NCBI RefSeq assembly: GCF_014196835.1
Contig: NZ_JACIEK010000024.1
Location: 1-37,514, forward strand
Source of the DNA: Aureimonas pseudogalii
GTDB taxonomy: Bacteria; Pseudomonadota; Alphaproteobacteria; Rhizobiales; Rhizobiaceae
Direction of reading: 5' to 3'
DNA: 37,514 bases
A program made the position numbers and the translations under genes. Below are positions 1 through 10,421 of this stretch, piece by piece (position 1 is the first letter of the stretch; every line of letters starts with the position of its first letter). The notes under the pieces were generated by a model. It was not told the origin of the DNA. It made no database searches and saw nothing but the letters and a program-made list of their open reading frames with translations.

Positions 1-351
1 GTCGAGCGCCTCTTTGAGGATCTCGTTCTCCATTGTCTTGCGGCCGAGCAGACGCTCGAGGTCGCGGACCCGCTTCTCCAGATCGCGGACCCTCGGCGTG
101 CCGACGACGTCCTCGTCGGCCTGGACGGCGGCATGTCCGCCCTCCAGCATCCGGCGCTTCCACACAAAGAGCTGCGACGGCGAGACGCCCAACTGACGCG
201 CCACGCAGGACACGCTCATTCCCGGCTGCATCGCCTCCTCAACGAGGCGAACCTTCTCGGCAGTCGACCATCGTCGCCGGCGCTGTACGGAGGTGATCAC
301 TTCGACCCGTGAGATCGGGCCGTCTCGAGCTTTCAACATAGTCGTACTCAT
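1..351 (-). CDS. IS3-family transposase OrfA (helix-turn-helix protein), partial
   Basis: The frame opens with ATG at 351 and stays open for 117 codons to the window edge, so its C terminus is missing. The product starts MSTTMLKARDG and carries a helix-turn-helix of the InsC type around residues 25-70 (RRRRWSTAEKVRLVEEA, then GMSVSCVARQLGVSPSQL). A heptad-rich tail (VRDLEKRVRDLERLLGRK) resembles the leucine zipper of IS3 OrfA proteins. In this family OrfA binds the IS ends and is fused to OrfB by programmed frameshifting to make the active transposase. The gene is intact as far as it can be seen. Confidence 0.8.
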   Translation of the reverse strand, partial: MSTTMLKARDGPISRVEVITSVQRRRRWSTAEKVRLVEEAMQPGMSVSCVARQLGVSPSQLFVWKRRMLEGGHAAVQADEDVVGTPRVRDLEKRVRDLERLLGRKTMENEILKEALD

Positions 352-412
352 AGGCGGATGCCTATGCCTTATCGGCTATGCTGCCTGTCCGGTCAAAACG
401 GGGTGCGCTCCA
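1..412 (-). mobile_element. IS3-family element (IS2-like group), 5' part, runs off the left edge
   Basis: Read on the minus strand, the element begins at 412 with a TGGAGCGCACCCC-type terminus, followed by a short leader and an OrfA gene starting at 351. The terminus begins TG, as is usual for the IS3 family. Only the left part of the element is inside the window; orfB would lie beyond base 1. No target duplication can be assessed. Confidence 0.75.
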
Positions 413-517
413 CAGAGCCTGCATCAGATAGTCGCCCTCGTATCGATCGGTCCGGAAACTAATTATTAATAAAACAAATTAAGATGAAAACGGGTATATT
501 TAAAGAACGATATCCGC
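413..517. other. AT-rich spacer between IS3 element and smoI
   Basis: About 105 bases with no gene. The segment is strikingly AT-rich (for example TAATTATTAATAAAAC near 461-476), unlike the GC-rich smo genes next to it, and the low GC continues into the last few codons of smoI. It may be an old recombination junction. No clear rho-independent terminator for the smo operon is visible here. Confidence 0.5.
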
Positions 518-2542
518 TTATATCTTTATAACGCTTAGGAAGAGATTTTGGTACTGCGTGTCCTTCCGGAAGAAGACAGGTGGCGCTCCGAGCGGCGACT
601 CGACCGTCACCTCGCGGCCGCCGGCGTGAACGTCGCCGGTCCATAGATGCACCCAGTCGGCTTCCTGCGGCAGGTAGAGGCGACGCTGCGTTTCGCCAGC
701 TCGCCAGACTGGCGCGACGAGAAGGTCCGGGCCGTAGAGGTAGCTGTCCTGGATGGCATAGGTTCTGGCGTCGTCGGGAAAATGCAGGAACAGGGGGCGC
801 TGCACCGGCAAGCCGCGCTGCACCGCCTCCTGCGAGAGGTCGCGCAGATAGGGTGCAAGCCGGGCGTAGATGCGTGTCATCCGCGCGAAGTGGGCGAGCA
901 CCTGCGGATCTTGGTCGATCTGCAGGTTCTGGCGCGGTCGGTTGCCCTCGTGGGTCCGCATGACCGGCGTGAAGGCGGCCATCTCGGCCCAGCGCATCAC
1001 GAGTTCGGCCGTGCGCACGTTGCCGAAAAGACTGGTGTAGCCGCCGATGTCAGAGTGATGGTAGGCGTTGCCGAGAAGCCCCGACGAGAGGGCCGCGCAT
1101 ATGACGGTGACGAGCCCGTCGTGGCGCGAGAAGTCGACGCTCTGGTCGCCGCCCCACAGGAGCGGGCAATGGGACTGCACCCCAGTGTAGCCAGCGCGCA
1201 TGAAGAACAGCGCGTCGCCCGAAAGGCTTCGGCTCGACACCGCGCGCGCGTTCACCTCCGCCCAGAGAACCGGCCAACGGTTGTGCAGGAGCTTGGCGTC
1301 GACGCCGTTGGCCAGATGTACGTCGATCGGCAAGTACTCGCCGAAATCGGCCATCCATCCGGAAAGTCCGTAGTCGAGCATGTTGCGCCCGATCACCGTC
1401 TCGGCGAACCAAGCAGCGGCCTCAGGATTCGTGAAATCGACGACGCCGCAGTCGAACTCGCCGAAATCCACGAGCGCCGTGCGCCCCATCCCGTCCGTCG
1501 CGAGATAGCCTGCCGCCTCCGCTTCGGGAAACTGCGTGCCGTCGTTGCACAGATAGGGATTGACGTAGCCGAGGAAGCGGATGCCCTCTTCGCGCAGGGC
1601 CGCGATGCGCGCGCGAAGGTTCGGGTACCGACCCTCGTCGGCCCGCCAGTCCCAGAAGAGCCGCGCGCCGAAGGAGGTGTGGCGCAGTCCCACCCAGTCC
1701 TCACACCAGAGGCCGGAAACGCGCACGCCTGCCTCGCGCATGGTCTCTAGCCGCGCGAAGGAGGCCTCGCCGTCCTTCAACCCGACGATCGCCCCCTCCA
1801 TGACCCAGTCGGGGAGGGGCGGCTGGCGCCCGAAGCGGTTCGACAGAGCCTCGACGAGCTCGAGGAAATCGGGCGCTGCGAAGAACTCGAGGCGTTCCGG
1901 AATCGCCCAGACCTCGATCTCGTGAAAGTCGGAGGCGCGGAAGTCGAAGGCGCAATAGGCGCTCGTCTCGACATGCAGCGCGTAGCGGCGCGAGGACAGG
2001 AAGGTCGGCTGGGGATAGTTGGTGTTGTGGTAGTCGCCGCCGGCGCGTCCCGCCACGTCGGCTCTGAAGGTGATCTCGCTCGTCTTGTCGCGCCCGACGC
2101 CGGGCTCGGAGGTCCAGAGCGGGAAGCGGCGCCCGCGCATGTCGAAATAGGACATCTGCTCGCCGCCGCCCCAGACATGCTCGTCCGCTTCGGCCCAAAC
2201 GCGCAGCCAGAGGCGATTGATCGAAGCGTCCGGCGCCTCGAAGCGCAGCGCGTTTCCCTCGATGTGGAGACGCAGACGGGCGGGCTCGCCCGGACGGGAG
2301 GAAAAGGCGATCCGCCCGGCTTCGATCGCCGCATGCCGCAGGGGACTGCGCTCGACGACGTAGTCCTCGATGTCGAAATTGCCGCGATACATCTCCATGC
2401 GCTCTTCGCCGCGCCCGGCGAACAGGCAGGGATCGTCCGCGCGGTGACGCAGGACGAGACGGCCGTCCAGCGTCAGGTCGAAGCCGTCGGCCTCGGCTCG
2501 GAGCGCGAGGCCGGCGGGGCGGGGCGGGGACGTGTCGGTCAT
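518..2542 (-). CDS. smoI: Sulfoquinovosidase (GH31), KERWY class
   Basis: A 674-residue glycoside hydrolase family 31 enzyme expected to cleave sulfoquinovosyl glycerol and other alpha-sulfoquinovosides to free sulfoquinovose in the cytoplasm. It resembles E. coli YihQ throughout. The catalytic nucleophile is Asp399 (GWMADFGEYLP) and the acid/base is Asp466 (WGGDQ). The sulfonate-recognition residues read Lys256, Glu281, Arg294, Trp297 and Tyr502, which is the KERWY set described for the Agrobacterium enzyme rather than the QQRWY set of YihQ. The start is the ATG at 2542 (MTDTSPP); the frame stays open upstream to 2614 but that would overlap smoH. It lies 34 bases after smoH as the last gene of the smoEFGHI unit. 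The final nine or so codons are AT-rich yet still resemble the YihQ C terminus. Confidence 0.93.
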   Translation of the reverse strand: MTDTSPPRPAGLALRAEADGFDLTLDGRLVLRHRADDPCLFAGRGEERMEMYRGNFDIEDYVVERSPLRHAAIEAGRIAFSSRPGEPARLRLHIEGNALRFEAPDASINRLWLRVWAEADEHVWGGGEQMSYFDMRGRRFPLWTSEPGVGRDKTSEITFRADVAGRAGGDYHNTNYPQPTFLSSRRYALHVETSAYCAFDFRASDFHEIEVWAIPERLEFFAAPDFLELVEALSNRFGRQPPLPDWVMEGAIVGLKDGEASFARLETMREAGVRVSGLWCEDWVGLRHTSFGARLFWDWRADEGRYPNLRARIAALREEGIRFLGYVNPYLCNDGTQFPEAEAAGYLATDGMGRTALVDFGEFDCGVVDFTNPEAAAWFAETVIGRNMLDYGLSGWMADFGEYLPIDVHLANGVDAKLLHNRWPVLWAEVNARAVSSRSLSGDALFFMRAGYTGVQSHCPLLWGGDQSVDFSRHDGLVTVICAALSSGLLGNAYHHSDIGGYTSLFGNVRTAELVMRWAEMAAFTPVMRTHEGNRPRQNLQIDQDPQVLAHFARMTRIYARLAPYLRDLSQEAVQRGLPVQRPLFLHFPDDARTYAIQDSYLYGPDLLVAPVWRAGETQRRLYLPQEADWVHLWTGDVHAGGREVTVESPLGAPPVFFRKDTQYQNLFLSVIKI

Positions 2543-2576
2543 CGGTGTCTCACGGAATGGTGGCGAGCGCGGCGCG

Positions 2577-3431
2577 TCAGCCCTTGATCGAGCCGGCGGT
2601 GAGGCCGGAGACAACGCGCTCCTGGAAGATCACGATCAGCACGGCCACCGGCACGATGCCGACCACGAGCGCCGCCGAGATGACCGGCCAGGGAAAGGCG
2701 AACTCCCCCTGGTAGAGCTGGATGCCCACGGGAAGCGTGCGCAGCGCCGGGTTGGAATTGAACGACAGCGCCAGAAGGAACTCGTCCCAGGCGTTGACGA
2801 AGGCGAGGATGCCGGCGGTGAAGACGCCCGGCGCGCAGATCGGAACCACGACCGTGAAGAGGGCGCCGAGCCGGGTGCAGCCATCGATCATAGCTGCGTT
2901 CTCGAGATCGAGTGGGATGCCCTCGAAGAAGGAGACGAGGATCAGCGTGCAGACCGGAAGCGACAGCACGGTGTAGGGTAGGATCAGCGCGATCCACGTG
3001 TTGAGAAGGCCGAGCACGCGCATGATCTCGAACAGCGGCACCAGAAGCGTGACCAGGGGAAAGGTCGAGACCGCGATGATCAAGGACAGGATGAGGCCGC
3101 GATAGGCGAGGTTCAGCCGGGCCAACGCATAGGCCGCCAGCACCGAGACGAGCAACGTCAGCAGCGTCGACAGCAGCGCCACCATGAAGCTGTTGAACAG
3201 GAAGAGCAGCAGCGGCTGGTCGGAGAAGGCGAGCGCGTAGTTGGCGAGCGTCGGCGCGTGCGGGAGCCAGGTGATGGGCTGGACGGTCAGCTCGGCTTCG
3301 GTCTTCAGCGAGGTGAAGAGAATCCAGAGTGCCGGGAACATCCCGTTGATGATGAGGACACCCGCCGCGATGAGGCGGAGCGGCTTGCCCGAGAACAGGG
3401 CGAAGGGCGAGGTTTCGGCGACGGCGCTCAT
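2577..3431 (-). CDS. smoH: ABC sugar-type permease, sulfoquinovosyl glycerol importer
   Basis: A 284-residue inner-membrane permease of the MalG-like carbohydrate uptake family. It has about six hydrophobic segments, the first near residues 18-38, and the cytoplasmic EAA-type loop that contacts the ATPase around residues 185-210 (ENAAMIDGC followed by a VVPICAPG end). The ATG at 3431 follows the smoG stop by four bases, so translation is probably coupled. By position and family it pairs with SmoG to form the membrane channel for sulfoquinovosyl glycerol. The substrate is inferred from the cluster and not from the permease sequence. Confidence 0.88.
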   Translation of the reverse strand: MSAVAETSPFALFSGKPLRLIAAGVLIINGMFPALWILFTSLKTEAELTVQPITWLPHAPTLANYALAFSDQPLLLFLFNSFMVALLSTLLTLLVSVLAAYALARLNLAYRGLILSLIIAVSTFPLVTLLVPLFEIMRVLGLLNTWIALILPYTVLSLPVCTLILVSFFEGIPLDLENAAMIDGCTRLGALFTVVVPICAPGVFTAGILAFVNAWDEFLLALSFNSNPALRTLPVGIQLYQGEFAFPWPVISAALVVGIVPVAVLIVIFQERVVSGLTAGSIKG

Positions 3432-3435
3432 GGGG

Positions 3436-4344
3436 TCAGCCCTTTCTGCGCAGGAGGCGCAGGTAGACGAAGGTGATGCACATGGAGAAGGCGAACATCA
3501 CGACGGCGAGGGCCGAGCCGTAGCCGAGATCGAGGAAGGACACGGTGTTCTGATGGATGTACATGGCGAGCGTGATGGTCGAGGTGCCGGGGCCGCCGCC
3601 CGTCATCATGTAGGGGATGTCGAAGGTCTGCAGCGCCGTGATGGTGCGGAAGATCAGCGCGATCACGATCGCCGGCTTCAGGAGCGGCAAGGTGATCTCG
3701 ACGAACTGGCGGATGCGCCCGGCGCCGTCGACGTCCGCCGCCTCGTAGAGCGAGCGTGGGATGGTCTGGAGGCCGGCGAGGATGATCAGCGCCATGAAGG
3801 ACGAGGTCTTCCAGACGATCGTCAGGCAGATGGCCGCGAACGCCCAATTCGGCGAGTTGAACCAGATGATGCCCTCAAAGCCGAGGCGGTTCAGAACGTC
3901 GTTCACGATGCCGTATTCGTAGTGGAAGAACCACGCGAAGATGAGGCCCGCGAAGGATAGAGGGAGCGCCCAGGGGATCAGCAGCGAGAGGCGCACCGGC
4001 CAGCGATGGCGGAAGGGAAGATTGGCCAGAAGCGCCATGCCCATTCCCATTCCCAGCGCGCCGGGCACCGTGATCGCCACGATCAGGATCGTGTTCCAGG
4101 CGGCATCATGGAAGACCGGGTCCTCCAGCATAAGGACGTAGTTCTCCAGACCGACGAAGCTCGCCGGCAGACCAGAGGTGAGCGACAGGTTCTGGAAGCT
4201 CATCCAGATCAGCCGCCCGACCGGGTAGATGATGATCAGCGATAGGAGCAGCGCGGCCGGCGCCAGAAGGAGGACAGCCAGGGTCCTGTCGCTGGGATCG
4301 AGCCAGCGCACCCAGCTCGCGGGCTCCTCGTCGGTCTGTTTCAT
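3436..4344 (-). CDS. smoG: ABC sugar-type permease, sulfoquinovosyl glycerol importer
   Basis: A 302-residue permease of the MalF/UgpA-like family with six or so membrane segments and an EAA loop (YEAADVDGAGRIRQFVEI, then LPLLKP). The ATG at 4344 (MKQTDEE) is preferred because it has GGCGGA upstream; a GTG at 4368 would add eight residues. It is the first permease gene after the binding-protein gene smoF, from which it is separated by a 139-base gap holding a strong hairpin. It is the membrane partner of SmoH, energised by SmoE. Substrate assignment is inferred from context. Confidence 0.88.
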   Translation of the reverse strand: MKQTDEEPASWVRWLDPSDRTLAVLLLAPAALLLSLIIIYPVGRLIWMSFQNLSLTSGLPASFVGLENYVLMLEDPVFHDAAWNTILIVAITVPGALGMGMGMALLANLPFRHRWPVRLSLLIPWALPLSFAGLIFAWFFHYEYGIVNDVLNRLGFEGIIWFNSPNWAFAAICLTIVWKTSSFMALIILAGLQTIPRSLYEAADVDGAGRIRQFVEITLPLLKPAIVIALIFRTITALQTFDIPYMMTGGGPGTSTITLAMYIHQNTVSFLDLGYGSALAVVMFAFSMCITFVYLRLLRRKG

Positions 4345-4429
4345 GGTATCCGCCGCCACTAGGGTCACGATTGCCCATCCTCAACGTCGCCGGTTCGGTT
4401 TCCCGATCCTTCGCATGCCGTGTTCACGA

Positions 4430-4454
4430 GGTCGGCGGGACGGGCCCGCCGACC
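4430..4454 (-). terminator. Strong stem-loop between smoF and smoG
   Basis: GGTCGGCGGG (4430-4439) and CCCGCCGACC (4445-4454) form a perfect 10-bp GC-rich stem with a 5-base loop. There is no T-tract, so full termination is unlikely. Placed directly after a binding-protein gene and before its permeases, it probably stabilises the smoF message and/or causes partial attenuation, a common way to make binding protein in excess. Confidence 0.6.
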
Positions 4455-4483
4455 GGACAGTCTCATGGAATGGTGCGTCGGGT

Positions 4484-6836
<2,353 letters not shown>

Positions 6837-6987
6837 GCTTCGTCCTCCCCTCGAACCCGGCTCTCGCTCGAAACGCATCGTTCGATCCGGGTCGGCGCAT
6901 TCGTCCGCCGACCCGCATCCGCGTCGCCGATCGACCTGTCGGACCGGTTCCTCCGGCCGATACTTAGCGCAATGGAAAAATGTATAG

Positions 6988-7003
6988 CAATGGTGTATCA
7001 ATT
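6988..7003 (-). promoter_or_regulatory. Candidate SmoD operator upstream of smoE
   Basis: On the minus strand this reads AATTGATACACCATTG and is immediately followed by CTATACA. The identical 16-mer occurs at 7763-7778 on the plus strand, followed by ATTTACA. Both copies face the same way relative to the genes they precede. The GntR-type gene smoD lies between the two sites, so it is the obvious candidate binder. Confidence 0.65.
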
Positions 7004-7032
7004 GTGCGATGCGGCATCGCCCGGGCGACCGA

Positions 7033-7737
7033 TCACCGAAACCGCGACACGTAGCGGGCGACGTTGTGGTCGTACCAGGTGTGGGACACCTCCGCGATAA
7101 CGCCCTCCGCCGTCCAGCTCTTGCGGAAAATATGACAGCTCGACGAGCCGACGGCGGGTTCGAACGCGCTCGGCTTCCAGTCGGGCACGGTTCGCAGGCC
7201 GATCTGGTCCTCGACCTTCTCGATGAAGAGGCCGAGACGCATGCGGTAGAAAAGATAGAGCGACTCGGACAGTTCGCCCCGGCCGATGGTTTCGACGTAG
7301 CTCCCGTCGAGCCAGATTTCCTCGACCGCCATCGCCCGGCCCGACAGGCGACGCAGCCGGCGGATGCGATGGCCCCAGGCGGAGGGGCCGTAGGCGGAGA
7401 TGTCGTCCGGCTTGTCGTGGCGGTCGACCTGCAGCACCTCGGCGGTCGGCAGTCCGCCGCCCGCGATCAGTTCGAGGCGGAACATCGCATAGAGGCTCTT
7501 GGGATCGCGGACGGCGCGGACGTAGTTTCCCGAGCCCTGGACCCGTTCGAGAAGCCCCCGGATCTGAAGTTCGGCGAGGGCCTTTCGCAGCGTGCCGATA
7601 GACGTGCCCATCTGCCCGGCCATGTCGCGCTCCGGCGGAAGCTTCTCGCCCTCCACCAGACGACCCGCCGCGATGTCGCGCACCAGCGTTTCGGTCAGTT
7701 GCAGATAGACGGGAAGGCTGCCTCGCACTTGCCTCAT
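7033..7737 (-). CDS. smoD: GntR/HutC-family transcriptional regulator of the smo genes
   Basis: A 234-residue regulator. Residues 1-70 are a GntR winged helix (LPVYLQLTETLVRDIAAG, LPPERDMAGQMGTSIGTLRKALAEL) and residues 80-234 are a UTRA ligand-binding domain of the HutC subfamily (WGHRIRRLRRLSG, AVEEIWLDGSY). The ATG at 7737 is chosen because the GntR fold begins there; the frame is open further upstream to 7857 but that would run over the smoC start. It lies between smoE and the divergent smoC, as in Agrobacterium. It probably represses both arms and is released by a sulfoquinovose-type ligand; the effector is inferred. Confidence 0.87.
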   Translation of the reverse strand: MRQVRGSLPVYLQLTETLVRDIAAGRLVEGEKLPPERDMAGQMGTSIGTLRKALAELQIRGLLERVQGSGNYVRAVRDPKSLYAMFRLELIAGGGLPTAEVLQVDRHDKPDDISAYGPSAWGHRIRRLRRLSGRAMAVEEIWLDGSYVETIGRGELSESLYLFYRMRLGLFIEKVEDQIGLRTVPDWKPSAFEPAVGSSSCHIFRKSWTAEGVIAEVSHTWYDHNVARYVSRFR

Positions 7738-7762
7738 CGCTCGACCTTCTTTCGCAAACGCA

Positions 7763-7778
7763 AATTGATACACCATTG
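7763..7778 (+). promoter_or_regulatory. Candidate SmoD operator in the smoD-smoC divergent promoter
   Basis: AATTGATACACCATTG, an exact copy of the site at 6988-7003 in the opposite orientation. It ends 59 bases before the smoC ATG and lies 26 bases upstream of the smoD start, so one bound site could affect both smoD and smoCBA. The following ATTTACA resembles the CTATACA that follows the smoE-side copy and may be part of a -10 region. Confidence 0.65.
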
Positions 7779-7837
7779 ATTTACACCAAGACGGGTGATA
7801 GCTCCAGATCACGTTTTGCGATGCGAGGAGGAAATTC

Positions 7838-8995
7838 ATGTCCGTCGTCCCGATCACGTCGGCCGACCTCGACGAGGTGGAGGTTTCCTGGTTCTCGGCG
7901 CTCTGTTCCGACGACTATGCCTATCTCGGCGTTCCCGACGCCAGCCTGCGGTCGAGCTTCGAGCACTGCTCGGACATCGCGCGAACCGCCGAGACGCTGG
8001 GCTTCCGCAACATCCTGTGTCCGTCCTCCTACCAGGTCGGGCAGGACACGCTGAGCTTCGTCGCCGGCTGCGCGCCGCTGACCGAGCGTATCAACTTCCT
8101 CGCCGCGATCCGCTGCGGCGAGATGCAGCCGATCATGCTCGCCAGAACGGTCGCGACGCTCGACCACATGCTGCAGGGCCGGCTGACGCTGAACGTCATC
8201 AGCTCCGACTTTCCGGGCGAGGTGGCCGACAGTGCGTTCCGATATCGCCGGAGCCACGAGGTGGTGGAGATCCTGCGCCAGGCCTGGACGCGCGACACGA
8301 TCGACTTCGAGGGCGAGGTCTACAACTTCCGGAACGTCTCCACCGAGCCGGCCCGCCCCTATCAGCAGAACGGCGGCCCTCTCCTCTACTTCGGCGGCTA
8401 TTCGCCGGACGCGCTCGAACTCTGCGGCGCGCAGTGCGACGTCTACCTGATGTGGCCGGAAACCCGCGACCAGCTCGCCGAGCGGATGCGCGCCGTGCAT
8501 GCGAGGGCGCAGGCGCACGGCCGGACGCTGGACTACGGCCTGCGCGTGCATGTGGTCGTGCGCGACACCGAGCAGGAGGCGCGGGACTACGCCGAGCATC
8601 TCGTCTCCGAACTCGACGACGAATACGGCCAGCTGATCCGCGACCGCGCCCATGACAGCATCTCGCTCGGCGTCGCGCATCAGGCGCGGGCGCGGGCGCT
8701 GGCCGACCAGTTCGGCTATGTCGAGCCGAACCTCTGGACCGGCATCGGCCGGGCGCGATCGGGCTGCGGCGCGGCGCTGGTCGGCTCCACCGACCAGGTG
8801 CTCACGACGCTCGAGGACTATCGCCGCATGGGCATCCGGGCCTTCATCCTGTCGGGCTATCCGCATCTCGACGAGGCCCGCCACTTCGGCACGAAGGTGC
8901 TGCCGCAGATGCGCACCTGCTCGCTGCCGCACGCGCGCGGCCGGGTGCCCGCCACCACACCGAACACGCCGCTGGGCCTTGGGGAGCGTCACTGA
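7838..8995 (+). CDS. smoC: FMNH2-dependent sulfoquinovose monooxygenase
   Basis: A 385-residue enzyme of the bacterial luciferase-like (LLM, SsuD) family. It oxidatively removes the sulfonate from sulfoquinovose, giving 6-oxo-glucose and sulfite, using reduced flavin and oxygen. Residues Trp206, Arg236, His238, Tyr341 and His343 fall at positions that, from memory, match those described for characterised SmoC proteins; the Arg-x-His pair and the Tyr-x-His pair correspond to SsuD active-site residues. The ATG at 7838 follows AGGAGGAAA. The stop overlaps the smoB start by one base (TGATG). An alkanesulfonate monooxygenase role is the alternative, but the sulfoquinovosidase and the sugar importer beside it argue for SmoC. 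Confidence 0.93.
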   Translation: MSVVPITSADLDEVEVSWFSALCSDDYAYLGVPDASLRSSFEHCSDIARTAETLGFRNILCPSSYQVGQDTLSFVAGCAPLTERINFLAAIRCGEMQPIMLARTVATLDHMLQGRLTLNVISSDFPGEVADSAFRYRRSHEVVEILRQAWTRDTIDFEGEVYNFRNVSTEPARPYQQNGGPLLYFGGYSPDALELCGAQCDVYLMWPETRDQLAERMRAVHARAQAHGRTLDYGLRVHVVVRDTEQEARDYAEHLVSELDDEYGQLIRDRAHDSISLGVAHQARARALADQFGYVEPNLWTGIGRARSGCGAALVGSTDQVLTTLEDYRRMGIRAFILSGYPHLDEARHFGTKVLPQMRTCSLPHARGRVPATTPNTPLGLGERH

Positions 8996-9888
8996 TGGAA
9001 CGTGTCAGACTGGGATCCGATCTCGAGGTCAGCCGTCTCGTCTACGGGCTCTGGCGCCTGGGCGACGACACGGACACCTCGCCCGCCCATGTCGAGGCGA
9101 AGATCGAGGCCTGCCTCGCGCAGGGCATCACCACGATGGACCATGCCGACATCTACGGCGGCTACACCGGCGAGGCGATCTTCGGTGCGGCGCTGAAGGC
9201 GGCCCCCGCCTTGCGGGACCGCATCGAGATCATCACCAAATGCGGCATCGTCGCGCCCGCCGGTCGCCATGCGGGGGCGCGCGTCAAGCATTACGACACC
9301 AGCCGCGCCCACATCACGGCCTCACTGGAGGCTTCGCTGCGCGACATGAACGTCGAGCATGTCGATCTCCTGCTGATCCACAGGCCCGACCCGCTGATCG
9401 ATCCCGAAGAGACCGGCCGCACGCTGGACGACCTCGTCGCGAGCGGGGTGGTCCGCGCCGTCGGCGTCTCCAACTTCCGGCCTTTCGATCTGTCGCTGCT
9501 GCAGTCGGCCATGGCCACCCCGCTCGTCACCAACCAGATCGAGCTCTCGCTCCTCGAGACCGCCGCCTTCGCCAACGGCGACCTCGCCGCGCTGATGGAG
9601 CGCCGGCTGCGCCCCATGGCCTGGTCGCCCCTCGGCGGTGGCCGGCTGTTCGGGGAGAATCGAGGCCCGCTGCGCACGCGCCTCGGCGAGCTCGCGGCCG
9701 AGGCGGGCGTCGATCCCGGTGCCGTCGCGATCGCCTGGCTCCTCGCCCATCCCGCCGGCATCCTGCCTGTGCTCGGCACCAACTCTCCCGCGCGCATCAA
9801 CGCGATCTCCGACGCGCTGCGCGTGTCGATCGACCGCCAGACCTGGTTCGAACTCTACACGGCCGCGATCGGCCACGAGGTGGCGTAA
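8995..9888 (+). CDS. smoB: Aldo-keto reductase, 6-oxo-glucose to glucose
   Basis: A 297-residue aldo-keto reductase (YdhF-like group). The catalytic tetrad is visible as Asp49 and Tyr54 (TMDHADIYGGY), Lys82 (IITKCGI) and His129 (LLLIHRPDP). In the sulfo-SMO pathway this enzyme reduces the 6-aldehyde made by SmoC to glucose with NAD(P)H, which then enters central metabolism. It overlaps smoC by one base and is overlapped by smoA by one base (TAATG), so the three genes form a tightly coupled translation unit. Confidence 0.9.
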   Translation: MERVRLGSDLEVSRLVYGLWRLGDDTDTSPAHVEAKIEACLAQGITTMDHADIYGGYTGEAIFGAALKAAPALRDRIEIITKCGIVAPAGRHAGARVKHYDTSRAHITASLEASLRDMNVEHVDLLLIHRPDPLIDPEETGRTLDDLVASGVVRAVGVSNFRPFDLSLLQSAMATPLVTNQIELSLLETAAFANGDLAALMERRLRPMAWSPLGGGRLFGENRGPLRTRLGELAAEAGVDPGAVAIAWLLAHPAGILPVLGTNSPARINAISDALRVSIDRQTWFELYTAAIGHEVA

Positions 9889-10421
9889 TGACGATGATGC
9901 AAGCCATCCACGAGCCGAGCGAGCATCGCTTCGTTCCCGACGCGCAGAACACGCGCCCCTTGCGCAACGCGCTCGGCGCCTTCACGACGGGCGTCACGGT
10001 GGTGACGGCGCGCGGCGATGCCGGCCCGATCGGCATGACGGTCAACAGTTTCGCCTCCGTGTCGCTTGATCCGCCGCTGATCCTGTGGTCGCCCGCCAAG
10101 ACCTCGTCGCGCCACGGCGTCTTCACCGCCGCCCCGCATTTCGCGGTGCATGTGCTGGGCGTCGACCAGGACGATCTCACCCGCCGCTTCACCCGAGGCG
10201 GGATGGGCTTCGACGAGCTCGACTGGCAGGAGAATGCCGAGGGCGTGCCCGTCCTCGCCGGAACGATCGCCCGCTTCGAATGCGCGCGCGCCTCGCTCCA
10301 CGATGCCGGTGATCACACGATCGTCCTCGGCTGCGTGCTGCGCGCGGCCCATCGCGAGGGCGAACCGCTGTGCTTCTCTCGCGGCGTCTTCGGACGCTTC
10401 AGCCACGCCCGTCCCGCCTGA
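9888..10421 (+). CDS. smoA: NAD(P)H:flavin reductase component
   Basis: A 177-residue flavin reductase of the HpaC/RutF-like family with the FMN-binding split-barrel fold. Recognisable elements are RNALGAFTTGVTVVTA near residues 26-41, IGMTVNSFASVSLDPPLILW near 48-67, and a C-terminal FGRFSH. It supplies FMNH2 to SmoC. The ATG at 9888 overlaps the smoB stop; a second ATG three codons in is possible. It is the last gene of the coupled smoCBA unit. Flavin and nicotinamide preference cannot be read from the sequence. Confidence 0.9.
   Translation: MTMMQAIHEPSEHRFVPDAQNTRPLRNALGAFTTGVTVVTARGDAGPIGMTVNSFASVSLDPPLILWSPAKTSSRHGVFTAAPHFAVHVLGVDQDDLTRRFTRGGMGFDELDWQENAEGVPVLAGTIARFECARASLHDAGDHTIVLGCVLRAAHREGEPLCFSRGVFGRFSHARPA

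Noticed and set aside
647-1750. Long open frame on the plus strand opposite smoI
   Set aside because: It mirrors the GC-rich third positions of the real minus-strand gene; the product has no family resemblance and smoI is clearly recognisable.
518-2542. Ordinary alpha-glucosidase or alpha-xylosidase annotation for the GH31 gene
   Set aside because: The sulfonate-binding residues and the full smo neighbourhood favour sulfoquinovosidase.
7838-10421. Alkanesulfonate (ssu-type) utilisation operon
   Set aside because: The monooxygenase and flavin reductase fit either, but the aldo-keto reductase, the sulfoquinovosidase and the sugar-type importer fit only the sulfo-SMO pathway.
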